The position numbers and the translations under genes are program-made. 55,876 nt of DNA from CAZZEX01 sp964653285 (lineage in GTDB: Bacteria; Chloroflexota; Anaerolineae; B4-G1). This document shows, one piece after another, positions 8,401 to 16,660 of the stretch (within the stretch, counting starts at the first letter, position 1; every line of letters begins with the position of its first letter). The stretch spans positions 1-55,876 of the forward strand of contig CAZZEX010000022.1 in the NCBI GenBank assembly GCA_964653285.1, written 5' to 3'. Under the pieces are notes generated by a model. The model ran no database searches, was not told the origin of the DNA, and saw only the letters and a list, made by a program, of their open reading frames with translations.

Positions 8401-8515
8401 CCTTAGAATATTGCCTCCCTACACTAAAACACGTTATGGGCCTGAAGGATGCGTTTCTCGCCTCAGCCGGCGAAAGAGACGGCGGCTCCTGGCAGTGGCC
8501 TTCACTCTCCCGCCC

Positions 8516-9115
8516 TCAGCAAGCGCATGCTACTGCAAACCGGTTCAGCCAGTTGTGGCGTTGTCCCTCCCCCGGCGGGCTGATCCAGCCATCCACGACC
8601 TCGAAGCCCGCAGCCTGGATCAGCCGGTCAATCTCCTCCAGCCGGTAGTAGGCGAAGAAACGCTCGTAGCCTTCCTGGTCGGTTACCCATTTTTCCTCTT
8701 CCCCCTCTTTCACGCCGATGTAGAGCGCACCGCCAGGGCGCAGCACGCGGCGAAACTCCGAAAGCGTCTGGGGTGCCTGCGTGCGGGGCAGGTGCAGCAG
8801 CGAGGCACAGACGAAACAGCCGTCGGCACGCTCATCGGCGATGGGGAGGCGGCGCATATCAGCGCACACCAACCAGCCCGTCCCTGCTGCCTGCGCCTGG
8901 CGGAGTAAGCCCTGTGAGAGATCAAGGCCCACGACACGCAGGCCCTGTGCCTTCAGTACCCGCGTGTACTGCCCCGGCCCGCTCCCCACATCGAGCGCCA
9001 ACCCGCCAGCCGGTACCAGTTGCCTGAAGCGCGCCAGTTCCCGCTCCAACGGGTAAGTCGCCCGTCCTGCATAGCGGGCAGCGATGCGGTCGTAGGTGAT
9101 AGTGGTCTTATTCAC
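8516..9115 (-). CDS. Class I SAM-dependent methyltransferase (type 11 domain)
   Basis: A protein of about 199 residues with the class I methyltransferase fold. Motif I is LALDVGSGPGQYTRVL, the acidic loop after beta-2 is VVGLDLSQGLL, and the motif VLRPGGALYIGV follows the beta-4 region (ADGCFVCASLLHLP). The substrate is unknown. GTG 9113-9115 is taken as start; the open frame continues six codons back to a GTG at 9131-9133, but those codons are made of an ACGCAACACG-type repeat. No good ribosome-binding site is visible for either. It lies 24 bases downstream of the candidate selenoprotein gene on the same strand. Confidence 0.8.
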   Translation of the reverse strand: MNKTTITYDRIAARYAGRATYPLERELARFRQLVPAGGLALDVGSGPGQYTRVLKAQGLRVVGLDLSQGLLRQAQAAGTGWLVCADMRRLPIADERADGCFVCASLLHLPRTQAPQTLSEFRRVLRPGGALYIGVKEGEEEKWVTDQEGYERFFAYYRLEEIDRLIQAAGFEVVDGWISPPGEGQRHNWLNRFAVACAC

Positions 9116-9139
9116 GCAACACGCAACACGCACTACGCG

Positions 9140-10282
9140 TCACGGCAGGTGCTCCAAGATCGTCTGCACGTCTACCCGGTCGCCAGAGCCCTGGCCGATG
9201 TGGCTCCATGCGATGCGCCCGCCCGTATCAATGACGAATACGGCCGGTGCAGCGAGACCATCACCCAGCAGGTTGTACACGCCGTAGGCCGCGGCGACTT
9301 GATGCGTTGGGTCGGCCAGCATTGGATAGTGAATCCCTGCGCTCTGGCACCATCCTTCCACTGATGCAGCCGATGCAACTACCAGCGCGATCACCTCTGC
9401 CCTGGCCTCCCGGAATACTTGGTACTGACTCTCCAACTCCACGAGTTGCGGGTCGGGGCTTCAACCGCCGCCACGCTGGAAAAAGACCAGCACCACCGGC
9501 CCCTGGATCAACTGTTCTACCAGTGTGAGCGTGCCACCGCCGGCCCGCTCGAGTGTGAAATCGGGCGCGGCTTCGGGGGTGACAGGGGCCGGGGTAGGAG
9601 AGGGGGGCTCAGTCGCAGGCACGGGGGTAGGGATGGGCGATGCGGCCAGCGTCGCAAGCGGCGACTGAGCGACCGGGATGTACGGCACTGCTACGTTCTC
9701 GGATTCCTCGTTGAGATTGAGGAGCACGATTTCGGCACTGGCCCGCTGCTCCTCCAGCCAGGCTGTCGTGTCGTACCCCTGGCTCTGCAGTGCCTCCAGA
9801 CCAGCCTGTACCGCCAGCAATCGCCCGCCGGCCCGCTCGAACGCTGAACGGGTAAGCCCCACCTTCTCCAGCGCCGCCATCACGGCGGCGTCGTCCACTC
9901 CCCACGTCTGTTCCAGCGCGGCGATCTGCGTCTCGATCTGCTCCGCCGTCGGTGCCTGCTCCGGCGGGATAGCATGTAGTACCAACTCCTCGTTAATCAA
10001 CCGCTGTAGCGTTTCGTCGGGCGTGGGGGCTGGTCGCCCGGCCAACCCGCTCATCACCTGGTCGAGCAAGACCGCCTCCATCCAGAAGGAGTGTCTAATC
10101 GAGCGACCGTCGACGCTGGCCACGACCAGGTCGTCGGCTGGGGTGGGAAGTGCCGGAGTGATCATGGGGACAGGCTCACCCAGCCCGCGCCCCAGGAACG
10201 CCAACAACAACCCTAACCCTGCCACCACTGCGATCCCGACGCCCAGGATGGCCCAGAGGCGGGGTGAAGTTCTCTGGCTCAT
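9140..10282 (-). CDS. Candidate selenoprotein: membrane-anchored SurA-like/redoxin fusion with in-frame UGA
   Basis: Read as one 380-codon gene with a TGA at codon 274 (9461-9463). The protein has an N-terminal membrane helix (about residues 9-30), a SurA/parvulin-type N-terminal helical domain (residues 50-190, containing RLINEELVLHAI and AFERAGGRLLAVQ), a Pro/Thr-rich linker (210-240), then an AhpC/TSA-type redoxin domain. The domain runs straight through the TGA: VVLVFFQRGGG, U, SPDPQLVELESQYQVF, then EVIALVVAS, GIHYPMLADP and PAVFVIDTGGRIAW. The TGA falls exactly where relatives have the peroxidatic Cys of RGGWC. A hairpin suited to a bacterial SECIS follows (9434-9448). The alternative is a nonsense mutation of a Cys codon, but no other damage is seen in either half. 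One later Cys (EGWC) could be resolving. Confidence 0.75.
9434..9463 (-). promoter_or_regulatory. Candidate bacterial SECIS element downstream of the in-frame UGA
   Basis: On the minus strand the UGA (9463-9461) is followed after 18 nt by the loop of a perfect hairpin: CAACUC (9448-9443), loop GUG (9442-9440), GAGUUG (9439-9434). Bacterial SECIS elements lie in the coding sequence just after the UGA, with an apical loop roughly 16-37 nt away that carries a G in its first two positions. This hairpin meets all these rules with a 6-bp stem. The chance of such a fit next to a random stop has not been computed here. Confidence 0.65.
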
Positions 10283-10495
10283 ACGCCTGACTCTCCTTTA
10301 GAGCAGGTAGAGCCTACCATGTCTTCGCCAACTTGTCAACCGCGACTACGCCCGCTCTTAGCCGTCAGCGGTCAGGCATTAGTCGTCGGAGTTGCGCTAT
10401 ACCCTCAACAGAGTTAGAATGGGGATACAGCGCGAGGAGGTGTGACCCCAAATAGCGTGCGGTAGGTATGTAACCTGACGTGAGGAGAAGTCAAA

Positions 10496-11998
10496 ATGGC
10501 ACACAATAAGCAGATAATCCTTGTTCTGGTGTTTGTGGCCCTGGGGATGGTACTGGGCGTGTTGCTGATCATCGGCGATCCTGTCTCCATTGTCGTGCTC
10601 CCCACGCTGGCCCCGACTGCCTCGCTTCCCATACTGCCTCCTGCCACACTCACGCCTGTACCTACGCCAGGACCTCCTACCTTCACACCTGTGCCGACTC
10701 CCGACCCGACGACCACCTTCACCCCCAGTTCCACTGCCACCCCCACCCACACCCCCACTCCCACCGAAACTCCCACTCCCACGTCCACACCGACTCCCTT
10801 CTCGCTCGTCCCGCCGGTGTTGATCGGCGTGACGCCCACCCTTTCTGACACGACCGCCGTACCCACGTCCGTGCCGGTAGCGGGGATGGCTCCCGGCACC
10901 ATCAACATCGTCGTGCTGGGCAGCGACCGCCGCCCCGATTGGGACGATTGGCACACCGATGTCATCCAGGTCGTCTCTATTCAGCCGCTGGTGCCGGCGG
11001 TGACGGTCCTCTCGATCCCCCGCGACCTCTACGTCTATGTCCCCGGATTCTGGATGGGCCGCGTCAACTTCGCCGATATGTATGGCGAACTGTACGGATA
11101 CAAGGGCGGGGGACCGGCCCTGCTCCAGCAGACGCTGCTCTACAACCTGGGCATCCCGATAGATCACTACGTCCGCACCGACTTCGATGGTCTGATCGGC
11201 ATCGTGGACGCGCTGGGCGGCGTGGATATCCCGGTGCATTGTCAATTGCAGGACTACTGGCCTTATCCCGACGAGAACGGCGAGTACCCCATCAAGGTGC
11301 TGGTGCCAGGAGTGCATCACATGGATGGAGAGACGGCGCTCTGGTACGCTCGCTCGCGCAAGACCTCCAGCATCTTTGCCCGCGAGCGACGCCAACAGCA
11401 GGTGCTGCAGGCGATCTGGCGCCAAGCGCGCAGCCTCGACCTTCTGCCTCGCGTTCCCCAATTGTGGGACCAATTCCGAGGCATGGTCGTCACCGACATG
11501 GAGTTCGGCGACGTGATGATGCTGGCCGAGGTGGCCTTCCGGCTCGACGAGCAGAACGTGCGCTTCCGCAACATCGGCTATCAACACGTCATCCCCTGGA
11601 CGACGCCCAAAGGAGGCTCGGTCTTCCTGCCCAACTGGGAAGAGATTGGGCCGGTGGTGAGCGAGGCGCTGGGGCCGGTGCCGGAGGGACGGTTGTGGCG
11701 GACGCTTCAGACGGTGGAGGTGTGGAACGGGACAGGCCACGCGGACTGGGATCAACTGGCGGCTGACCGGCTCTTCCGCCAGGGATTCGTCGCGGCCATC
11801 GGCCAGCCTGACCGGCGGGACTATCCCCAGACGCAGTTGATTGACTTCACGTCTACGGCCAAGGGGAGCGCCGTGCCCTATTTGCAGTGGATGTTCCAGG
11901 TCTCGGCCGAGAACGTCATCTCCGCGCCCGATCTTAACGGGGGAGTGCAGTATCGCCTCATCGTCGGCGCTGATTACCAGACCTGTCGCAGCCCCTAA
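10496..11998 (+). CDS. LytR-CpsA-Psr (LCP) family cell-wall glycopolymer ligase
   Basis: A 500-residue protein with an N-terminal membrane helix (residues 6-28), a long Thr/Pro-rich extracellular linker (about 35-110) and an LCP domain (about 140-330). The LCP core motifs are visible: NIVVLGSDRR, a DVIQVVSI strand, LSIPRDLYVYVPG and ALWYARSRKTSSIFARERRQ with the Arg residues that bind the pyrophosphate lipid carrier. A LytR_C domain follows near 400-440 (VEVWNGTGHADWDQLAADRL). LCP enzymes transfer glycopolymers from a lipid carrier to the envelope. GAGGAG eight bases before the ATG supports the start. It is divergent from the redoxin gene, with a 213-base gap that shows no other gene. Confidence 0.9.
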   Translation: MAHNKQIILVLVFVALGMVLGVLLIIGDPVSIVVLPTLAPTASLPILPPATLTPVPTPGPPTFTPVPTPDPTTTFTPSSTATPTHTPTPTETPTPTSTPTPFSLVPPVLIGVTPTLSDTTAVPTSVPVAGMAPGTINIVVLGSDRRPDWDDWHTDVIQVVSIQPLVPAVTVLSIPRDLYVYVPGFWMGRVNFADMYGELYGYKGGGPALLQQTLLYNLGIPIDHYVRTDFDGLIGIVDALGGVDIPVHCQLQDYWPYPDENGEYPIKVLVPGVHHMDGETALWYARSRKTSSIFARERRQQQVLQAIWRQARSLDLLPRVPQLWDQFRGMVVTDMEFGDVMMLAEVAFRLDEQNVRFRNIGYQHVIPWTTPKGGSVFLPNWEEIGPVVSEALGPVPEGRLWRTLQTVEVWNGTGHADWDQLAADRLFRQGFVAAIGQPDRRDYPQTQLIDFTSTAKGSAVPYLQWMFQVSAENVISAPDLNGGVQYRLIVGADYQTCRSP

Positions 11999-12066
11999 GT
12001 GAGGGGGACAGGGGAACAAGGGGTCTAAGGAGTATATGGTTCACGCGACACGCAAGGGGCATTCGT

Positions 12067-12095
12067 TTGCGCGAGGGCTACCACTGGGTTATAAT
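12067..12095 (+). promoter_or_regulatory. Candidate sigma-70 promoter for the restriction-modification genes
   Basis: A perfect -10 hexamer TATAAT at 12090-12095 lies 17 bases after TTGCGC (12067-12072), which keeps only the TTG of the -35 consensus. Transcription would begin near 12102, upstream of the methyltransferase ATG at 12145 and downstream of the other possible start at 12067. This supports the shorter methyltransferase. Confidence 0.45.
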
Positions 12096-12144
12096 CGGGG
12101 CAAGCCGGGTATACGCGTATTCACTCACACAAAGGTTGTCCAAT

Positions 12145-13644
12145 ATGCGAACACGACAACTTGCCTTTTTCCCTGAGGTCAGAAGGGATCCAAGAGACCT
12201 GATGCGCGATGTGTTTTCACACGGCGGAGTGTGCCCTGAAGATGCACGCATCGCGCTGGAAGAACGGTACGGCCACCTACTGGAGGAAACCGACGAGTTC
12301 GACCGGCAGCTTGTCAGTTTCCAGGCCAATAAGACCGAGATCTTGCATAGCTGGATCAAGTACAGGGAAGGCTTCTCAGCCGGCTTGGTCGAGATACTGA
12401 TCGAGAAATTCGGCATTGGCCCCGGCGACACAGTTCTTGATCCCTTCGCCGGTTCGTGCACGACGCTGTTAGTTGCCCAGATGCTTGGTATCAACTCTGT
12501 AGGCATCGAACTATTGCCCCACTGTCATTTGGCGTGGGAAGCCAAATCGCGAGCGTTCGATTACGATCTGGGCGAACTGCGGCACATCAGCAGTCTGGCG
12601 AAAAAGGTGACCCCGCCGGCGACACGTGAGCAATTCCCCCACGTGACTATCACCAAAACAGCATTTCCTGGCCAGACAGAGCAAGACTTGATGGCCTACA
12701 AGCATTGGATTGAGACTCTGGACGTGAGCGAGGATGCCAAAATTCTGTGCCGGCTGGTCTTAATCAGCGTTTTAGAGAAAATCAGTTACACCAGGAAGGA
12801 TGGTCAGTTCTTACGTTGGGACATGCGAGCGCGAAAAATGGTCGAGCGTAACACGAAGCGAGTGGCACAAGGGAAGAAGCCGTCCAGGGGTATCCATAAA
12901 GGGAAATTGCCAGGCGTCAAGAAAGCGTTCACTGAAGCGTTGGACAAAATCACTGCCGATGTAGCCAGATTGCAGAGAGAACCTCCGTATGGAAGTCGCC
13001 AGCAATTAATTGCCGGCAACACACTCTACGTGCTTCCAGAAATGAAGGCCGACCGATTTGCCGGCGTCATCACGTCGCCACCTTATGCAAACAGATATGA
13101 CTATACCAGGACGTACGCCCTTGAATTGGCCTACCTGGGTGTGGGCAAGGAAATCTTCGATCTGCGGCAAAGCCAGCTATCGTGCACAGTAGAAAATAAG
13201 TCGAAGCTAGACAGACTCGAAGCGTTCTATCACTCTATCGGTCAACACAGCCGTTACGCGCATATCGCAGACGTAGTCCAAAGTAACGAGGCCCTTGCGG
13301 AGGTCAATGCTGCGTTGCAGACTAGGAGCAAACGTGGCGAGATCAACAACACAGGCGTGTTGACTATGATCGCCCAATACTTCACGGAGTTGACCTTTGT
13401 GTTTGCAGAGCTGCATCGCGTGTGTCAGAGTGGCGCGCACGTAGTATTTGTCAACGACAATGTTCGTTATGCCGGTGAGATCATACCCGTTGATGTACTG
13501 ACTACAAATCTGGCCGAGCAGGTTGGGTTTGAACCAGTCAAGGTCTACGTTTTGCCGCGGCGCAAGGGAAACAGTAGCCAGCAGATGGGCAGGTATGGCC
13601 GCGCTGCGTTGCGCAAGAGTATTACAATTTGGCGCAAGCCATAA
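12145..13644 (+). CDS. Type II DNA methyltransferase, probably N4-cytosine
   Basis: A 499-residue modification enzyme. Motif I (SAM binding) is VLDPFAGSCTTLLVAQ and the catalytic motif IV is ITSPPYANRYDYTRTY. The (S/T)PPY form is typical of N4-cytosine methyltransferases, though some N6-adenine enzymes share it. A further segment, VVFVNDNVRYAGEIIPVDV, is consistent with the family. The gap between motifs I and IV is large and holds a Lys/Arg-rich region. ATG 12145 is chosen because a TATAAT box lies upstream and the longer frame to 12067 would begin before it. It precedes an AvaI/BsoBI-like nuclease gene; M.AvaI-type enzymes modify cytosine at N4, which agrees. Confidence 0.85.
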   Translation: MRTRQLAFFPEVRRDPRDLMRDVFSHGGVCPEDARIALEERYGHLLEETDEFDRQLVSFQANKTEILHSWIKYREGFSAGLVEILIEKFGIGPGDTVLDPFAGSCTTLLVAQMLGINSVGIELLPHCHLAWEAKSRAFDYDLGELRHISSLAKKVTPPATREQFPHVTITKTAFPGQTEQDLMAYKHWIETLDVSEDAKILCRLVLISVLEKISYTRKDGQFLRWDMRARKMVERNTKRVAQGKKPSRGIHKGKLPGVKKAFTEALDKITADVARLQREPPYGSRQQLIAGNTLYVLPEMKADRFAGVITSPPYANRYDYTRTYALELAYLGVGKEIFDLRQSQLSCTVENKSKLDRLEAFYHSIGQHSRYAHIADVVQSNEALAEVNAALQTRSKRGEINNTGVLTMIAQYFTELTFVFAELHRVCQSGAHVVFVNDNVRYAGEIIPVDVLTTNLAEQVGFEPVKVYVLPRRKGNSSQQMGRYGRAALRKSITIWRKP

Positions 13645-13669
13645 CGACGCAGCAACAAGGGAGGAAAAC

Positions 13670-13840
13670 GTGTCAGGACGTAAGAACGAAGACAATCGGG
13701 ATGCTAAACAGTCAGAGACGTCTAACGGTGGCAAAGCGGACGAACCAGAAACGCCCTCGTTTGCGAGCACGCCGGACGAAATTAGACCCGACCACCAATT
13801 CCATATCCGTATTACTTCTGTATGCCCGACACACTGGTAG
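13670..13840 (+). CDS. Small charged ORF between methyltransferase and nuclease genes
   Basis: A 56-codon frame from GTG 13670 with GGGAGG four bases upstream. The peptide is hydrophilic (VSGRKNEDNRDAKQSETSNG at the start) and ends RITSVCPTHW, overlapping the start of the nuclease gene by 19 bases in another frame. The nuclease ATG at 13822 has no ribosome-binding site of its own, so this ORF may couple its translation, or the two may be one gene joined by a frameshift. I recognise no family; it does not look like a helix-turn-helix controller protein. Confidence 0.45.
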   Translation: MSGRKNEDNRDAKQSETSNGGKADEPETPSFASTPDEIRPDHQFHIRITSVCPTHW

Positions 13841-14763
13841 AACATTCTGAATTGGTGTTTTACTATCGCAACGTGGCTATGCTGTCACGTAAGGTCATGC
13901 GAGGCATTGGGCTGGATACTGAGAATTTTGAAGAGCTTGGGGTGGCTCCCTCAGAGCAAGTCGCAGCCGAACTCGCCAGGTACTTCAATACAATCGTCAG
14001 CGATTTGGTTTTGGAAGGAGGCGTCACGCCATACCGCCACATCGTCATGATGATAGCGAATCTCGGTGATTCGCTTGGCGGTACATCTCGGAACGAGATC
14101 GGTCGCGTGGCTTTGATGCGTGTTGTCAATCCGTTGGTTCGCCATCTACACATTCAGGGGCGGCTGTCGAGTATCTTGTATTCGTTGAAAGGACTTGTCG
14201 TTCCAGACGATGACGATGATGACTCGGGCGCCGTAAAGCGAAAACGGATTAACGTTGGCCCTGAAACGGACATAGATGAACTGGTAAAGCAGTTTGAAAC
14301 GTACCGCATCTTGTATCACGAACTGGAAACAAGCAACGGTAGTCGCTTGCTGCTGAATCGCCAGCTAAAGTGGCAAGATAATACAGGTGAAACACACAAA
14401 ATTGGGCCAGACCTATATTCGCACGTTGGCGATATTGATATGCTGTGGGCAGGCGAAGTAAAAGGCGGTGCTGACCCGGCTGGCAGTGACGAGCACTGGA
14501 AAACTGCCACCGAAGCATTGGAGCGGATTCTACGTGCTGCTGAAGCAACCGGCAGACAAACACCGATGCTCTCCTTCATTGCAACTATCCTGGTAGAGCG
14601 TGTGGCGAAAGACGCCCAGGCTTGGATCGAGCATGGCAAGCTGACGTCGGTCTACAATCTGACGCAGATGTACGAGAAGGAAGAAGAGATGGAGCGGTTC
14701 CTGACCGACATGACCAAGTTTCTTGGATATGGCGCGGCGAACACAGAGAACAAGCTCGAATAA
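13822..14763 (+). CDS. Type II restriction endonuclease, AvaI/BsoBI-like
   Basis: A 313-residue protein, close to the length of AvaI and BsoBI. The second half carries the PD-(D/E)XK-like catalytic stretch: GPDLYSHVGDIDMLWAG, then EVKGGADPAGSDEHWKTA, with the Glu-x-Lys pair and the acidic residue before it. The ADPAGSDEHWKTA block is, from memory, characteristic of the AvaI/BsoBI family, which cuts CYCGRG. The recognition sequence here is therefore an inference. The N-terminal part is helical. It follows the methyltransferase gene on the same strand, forming a compact restriction-modification unit. The start lacks a ribosome-binding site (see the small overlapping ORF upstream). Confidence 0.75.
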   Translation: MPDTLVEHSELVFYYRNVAMLSRKVMRGIGLDTENFEELGVAPSEQVAAELARYFNTIVSDLVLEGGVTPYRHIVMMIANLGDSLGGTSRNEIGRVALMRVVNPLVRHLHIQGRLSSILYSLKGLVVPDDDDDDSGAVKRKRINVGPETDIDELVKQFETYRILYHELETSNGSRLLLNRQLKWQDNTGETHKIGPDLYSHVGDIDMLWAGEVKGGADPAGSDEHWKTATEALERILRAAEATGRQTPMLSFIATILVERVAKDAQAWIEHGKLTSVYNLTQMYEKEEEMERFLTDMTKFLGYGAANTENKLE

Positions 14764-14836
14764 TCTCATTCGTGCGTCACCAGAAACTCAACCGAGACGA
14801 GCATGATGCCCGTTTTAGCAGCATAGGAGACACAAT

Positions 14837-15967
14837 ATGCACACAAACCGTCTCTCTCGATTGATTGAGCAAATTGGCGCTCACGGGTTCGACGCGCTGG
14901 CGCTGGTGCCTGGTCCCAATCTGTTTTACCTCACCAGCCTCTCGTTCCACCTCAGCGAACGTCCCGTCGTCGCGCTGTTTCCCGTGGACGCACCGCCCGC
15001 CATCGTCCTGCCCGCGCTTGAAGCGGCCAAGGTCGAGCAGGCAGCGGTCGGACTGGACGTTTTTCCCTACAGCGACGAAGAGGGACACACACCGGCCTTC
15101 CAAAGCGCCTGCGCTGCGCTGGAGTTGGCCGGCTGCATCATCGGCGTGGAGGCACTGCGGATGCGGCTGCTGGAGGTGCGGCTGCTGGAGCGGTACGGGC
15201 CGGGCTGCCGACTCGTCCCCGCTGAGGAGGTGATGGCCGAACTGCGCATATGCAAGGACATGCACGAGTTGGAGCAGATGCGGCGCGCTATCGCCATCAC
15301 CGAGGCCGCGCTGCGCTCCACGATGCGCCAGGTGAAGGCAGGGATGACGGAGCGGAAGGTCGCCACGCTGCTGACGATTGAAATGCTACAGGCTGGCGGG
15401 GAAGGGATGGCCTTCTCGCCCATCGTCGTGGCCGGCCCTAACGGTGCCTCCCCCCACGCCACTCCCACCGACCGCCCCATCCAGCCGGGCGAGACCATCG
15501 TCGTGGACTGCGGCGCGACCGTGGGCGGCTATGCAGCCGACATCACGCGCACCTTCGCCATCGGCGCGTTGAAGCCGGAACTGGCCCGGGTCTACGAGGT
15601 GGTACGGGCGGCCAATGAGGCCGGGCGGGCGGCAGCCGGGCCGGGAGTGTCCGCCGAGGGAGTGGACCGGGCAGCCCGGGCGGTGATCGAAGAGGCTGGA
15701 TACGGCGAGTACTTCATCCACCGCACGGGCCACGGGCTGGGGCTAGAAGCACACGAGCCGCCTTTCATCGTCGCGGGGAACGGGCGCACCCTGGAGCCGG
15801 GGATGACCTTCACCGTCGAGCCAGGGGTCTACCTGCCCGGGCGAGGTGGGGTGCGCATCGAGGACGACGTGCTCGTGACCTCCAGCGGCGCGGAGAGCCT
15901 GACGACGTTTTCGCGCGACGATGGAGAATATCTGCTACTCAGTGCGGGCCAACATCGAGTTATTTGA
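14837..15967 (+). CDS. M24-family metallopeptidase (Xaa-Pro aminopeptidase/dipeptidase type)
   Basis: A 376-residue protein with a creatinase-like N-terminal domain (about 1-130) and a pita-bread catalytic domain. All five metal ligands are recognisable: Asp in VVDCGATVGG, Asp in AADITRTF, His in RTGHGLGLEAHE, Glu in FTVEPGVY and Glu in GGVRIEDD. The likely role is cytoplasmic removal of an N-terminal residue before proline or cleavage of Xaa-Pro dipeptides. AGGAG seven bases before the ATG supports the start. It stands downstream of the restriction-modification genes with a 73-base gap, probably independent of them. Confidence 0.9.
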   Translation: MHTNRLSRLIEQIGAHGFDALALVPGPNLFYLTSLSFHLSERPVVALFPVDAPPAIVLPALEAAKVEQAAVGLDVFPYSDEEGHTPAFQSACAALELAGCIIGVEALRMRLLEVRLLERYGPGCRLVPAEEVMAELRICKDMHELEQMRRAIAITEAALRSTMRQVKAGMTERKVATLLTIEMLQAGGEGMAFSPIVVAGPNGASPHATPTDRPIQPGETIVVDCGATVGGYAADITRTFAIGALKPELARVYEVVRAANEAGRAAAGPGVSAEGVDRAARAVIEEAGYGEYFIHRTGHGLGLEAHEPPFIVAGNGRTLEPGMTFTVEPGVYLPGRGGVRIEDDVLVTSSGAESLTTFSRDDGEYLLLSAGQHRVI

Positions 15968-16116
15968 GCAAGTATCTGGCTCCAAGGTAGAAGAATTGCG
16001 CATGTGTGGCGGACAAACACGCAGCGATTTCTGGATGTAGATGCAGTGAGTACGATCCCCACTACAATCGCTGGTGCAGGCTGTTTGACGCGCGAAGTGA
16101 GTTGCCCGACGATCTG

Positions 16117-16172
16117 ACGTGGGATCCCACGTTGCAGCGAGCTTGAAGACTCCAGCCGGAAATTTCTGGCTG
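16117..16172. promoter_or_regulatory. Perfect 16-bp palindrome and a second near-palindrome upstream of the cupin gene
   Basis: The 253-base gap before the cupin gene holds ACGTGGGATCCCACGT (16117-16132), a perfect palindrome, and CAGCCGGAAATTTCTGGCTG (16153-16172), palindromic except for one pair. Both lie 50-105 bases before the cupin ATG, where operators of the carbohydrate genes could sit. No convincing -35/-10 pair was found. They may instead be repeat remnants. Confidence 0.3.
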
Positions 16173-16221
16173 AAGCCTCAATTCCAGACTGAGAACTCTA
16201 GATAGGCAAGGGGATATTCTT

Positions 16222-16569
16222 ATGGGAGTCATACATCGTTTTACAGGTAAAGATGGGGAATGGAACTGGGAGGGAGTTCCCCTGGAAACATGCGTCGGCG
16301 GGGTGGAGGGCATGACAGGACGTCGCTACATCACCCGGCGTGATGGGGCCTATAACTGTGAAGTACGTTACTTCGAACTGGCGCCCGGCGTTCACAGCAA
16401 CAAGGAATGTCACGTTCACGATCATTATGTCACAATCTTGCGTGGACATGGTACCGTTCTGCTGGGTGAAGAGGAATTTCCCGTGCAATTTGGCGACGCG
16501 ATCTACATCCCACCGCACGAGGTACACCAACTGCGGGCTGCTGAGGATGAACTGCTCGGGTTCCAGTGA
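16222..16569 (+). CDS. Cupin-fold protein
   Basis: A 115-residue single-domain cupin. The first cupin motif is visible as SNKECHVHDHYVTILRGHGT, with the His-x-His-x(n)-type metal ligands, and the second as FPVQFGDAIYIPPHEVHQLR with a His near the end. Such small cupins act as sugar or keto-acid isomerases or as ligand-binding modules. The substrate is unknown. It opens a group of carbohydrate genes. AAGGGG about nine bases before the ATG is an acceptable ribosome-binding site. Confidence 0.8.
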   Translation: MGVIHRFTGKDGEWNWEGVPLETCVGGVEGMTGRRYITRRDGAYNCEVRYFELAPGVHSNKECHVHDHYVTILRGHGTVLLGEEEFPVQFGDAIYIPPHEVHQLRAAEDELLGFQ

Positions 16570-16660
16570 GTGTCCCTGGACAAACGCCTGCGGTCTCAGG
16601 CAGATGGAAAGCCCGGGGATGAAGTTGTGTGCTGATCATCCATACTTGTGAATATGATTC

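Noticed and set aside
9461..9463. The TGA as a simple nonsense mutation making a pseudogene
   Set aside because: Both sides stay in one frame with no other damage, the codon aligns with the catalytic Cys, and a SECIS-like hairpin follows; the pseudogene reading is kept only as the alternative.
10283..10495. An RNA gene or riboswitch in the divergent region before the LCP gene
   Set aside because: No conserved RNA core or strong stem-loop was recognised.
12067..12144. Upstream start (12067) for the DNA methyltransferase
   Set aside because: It would lie before a TATAAT box and adds residues that do not look like the family N-terminus.
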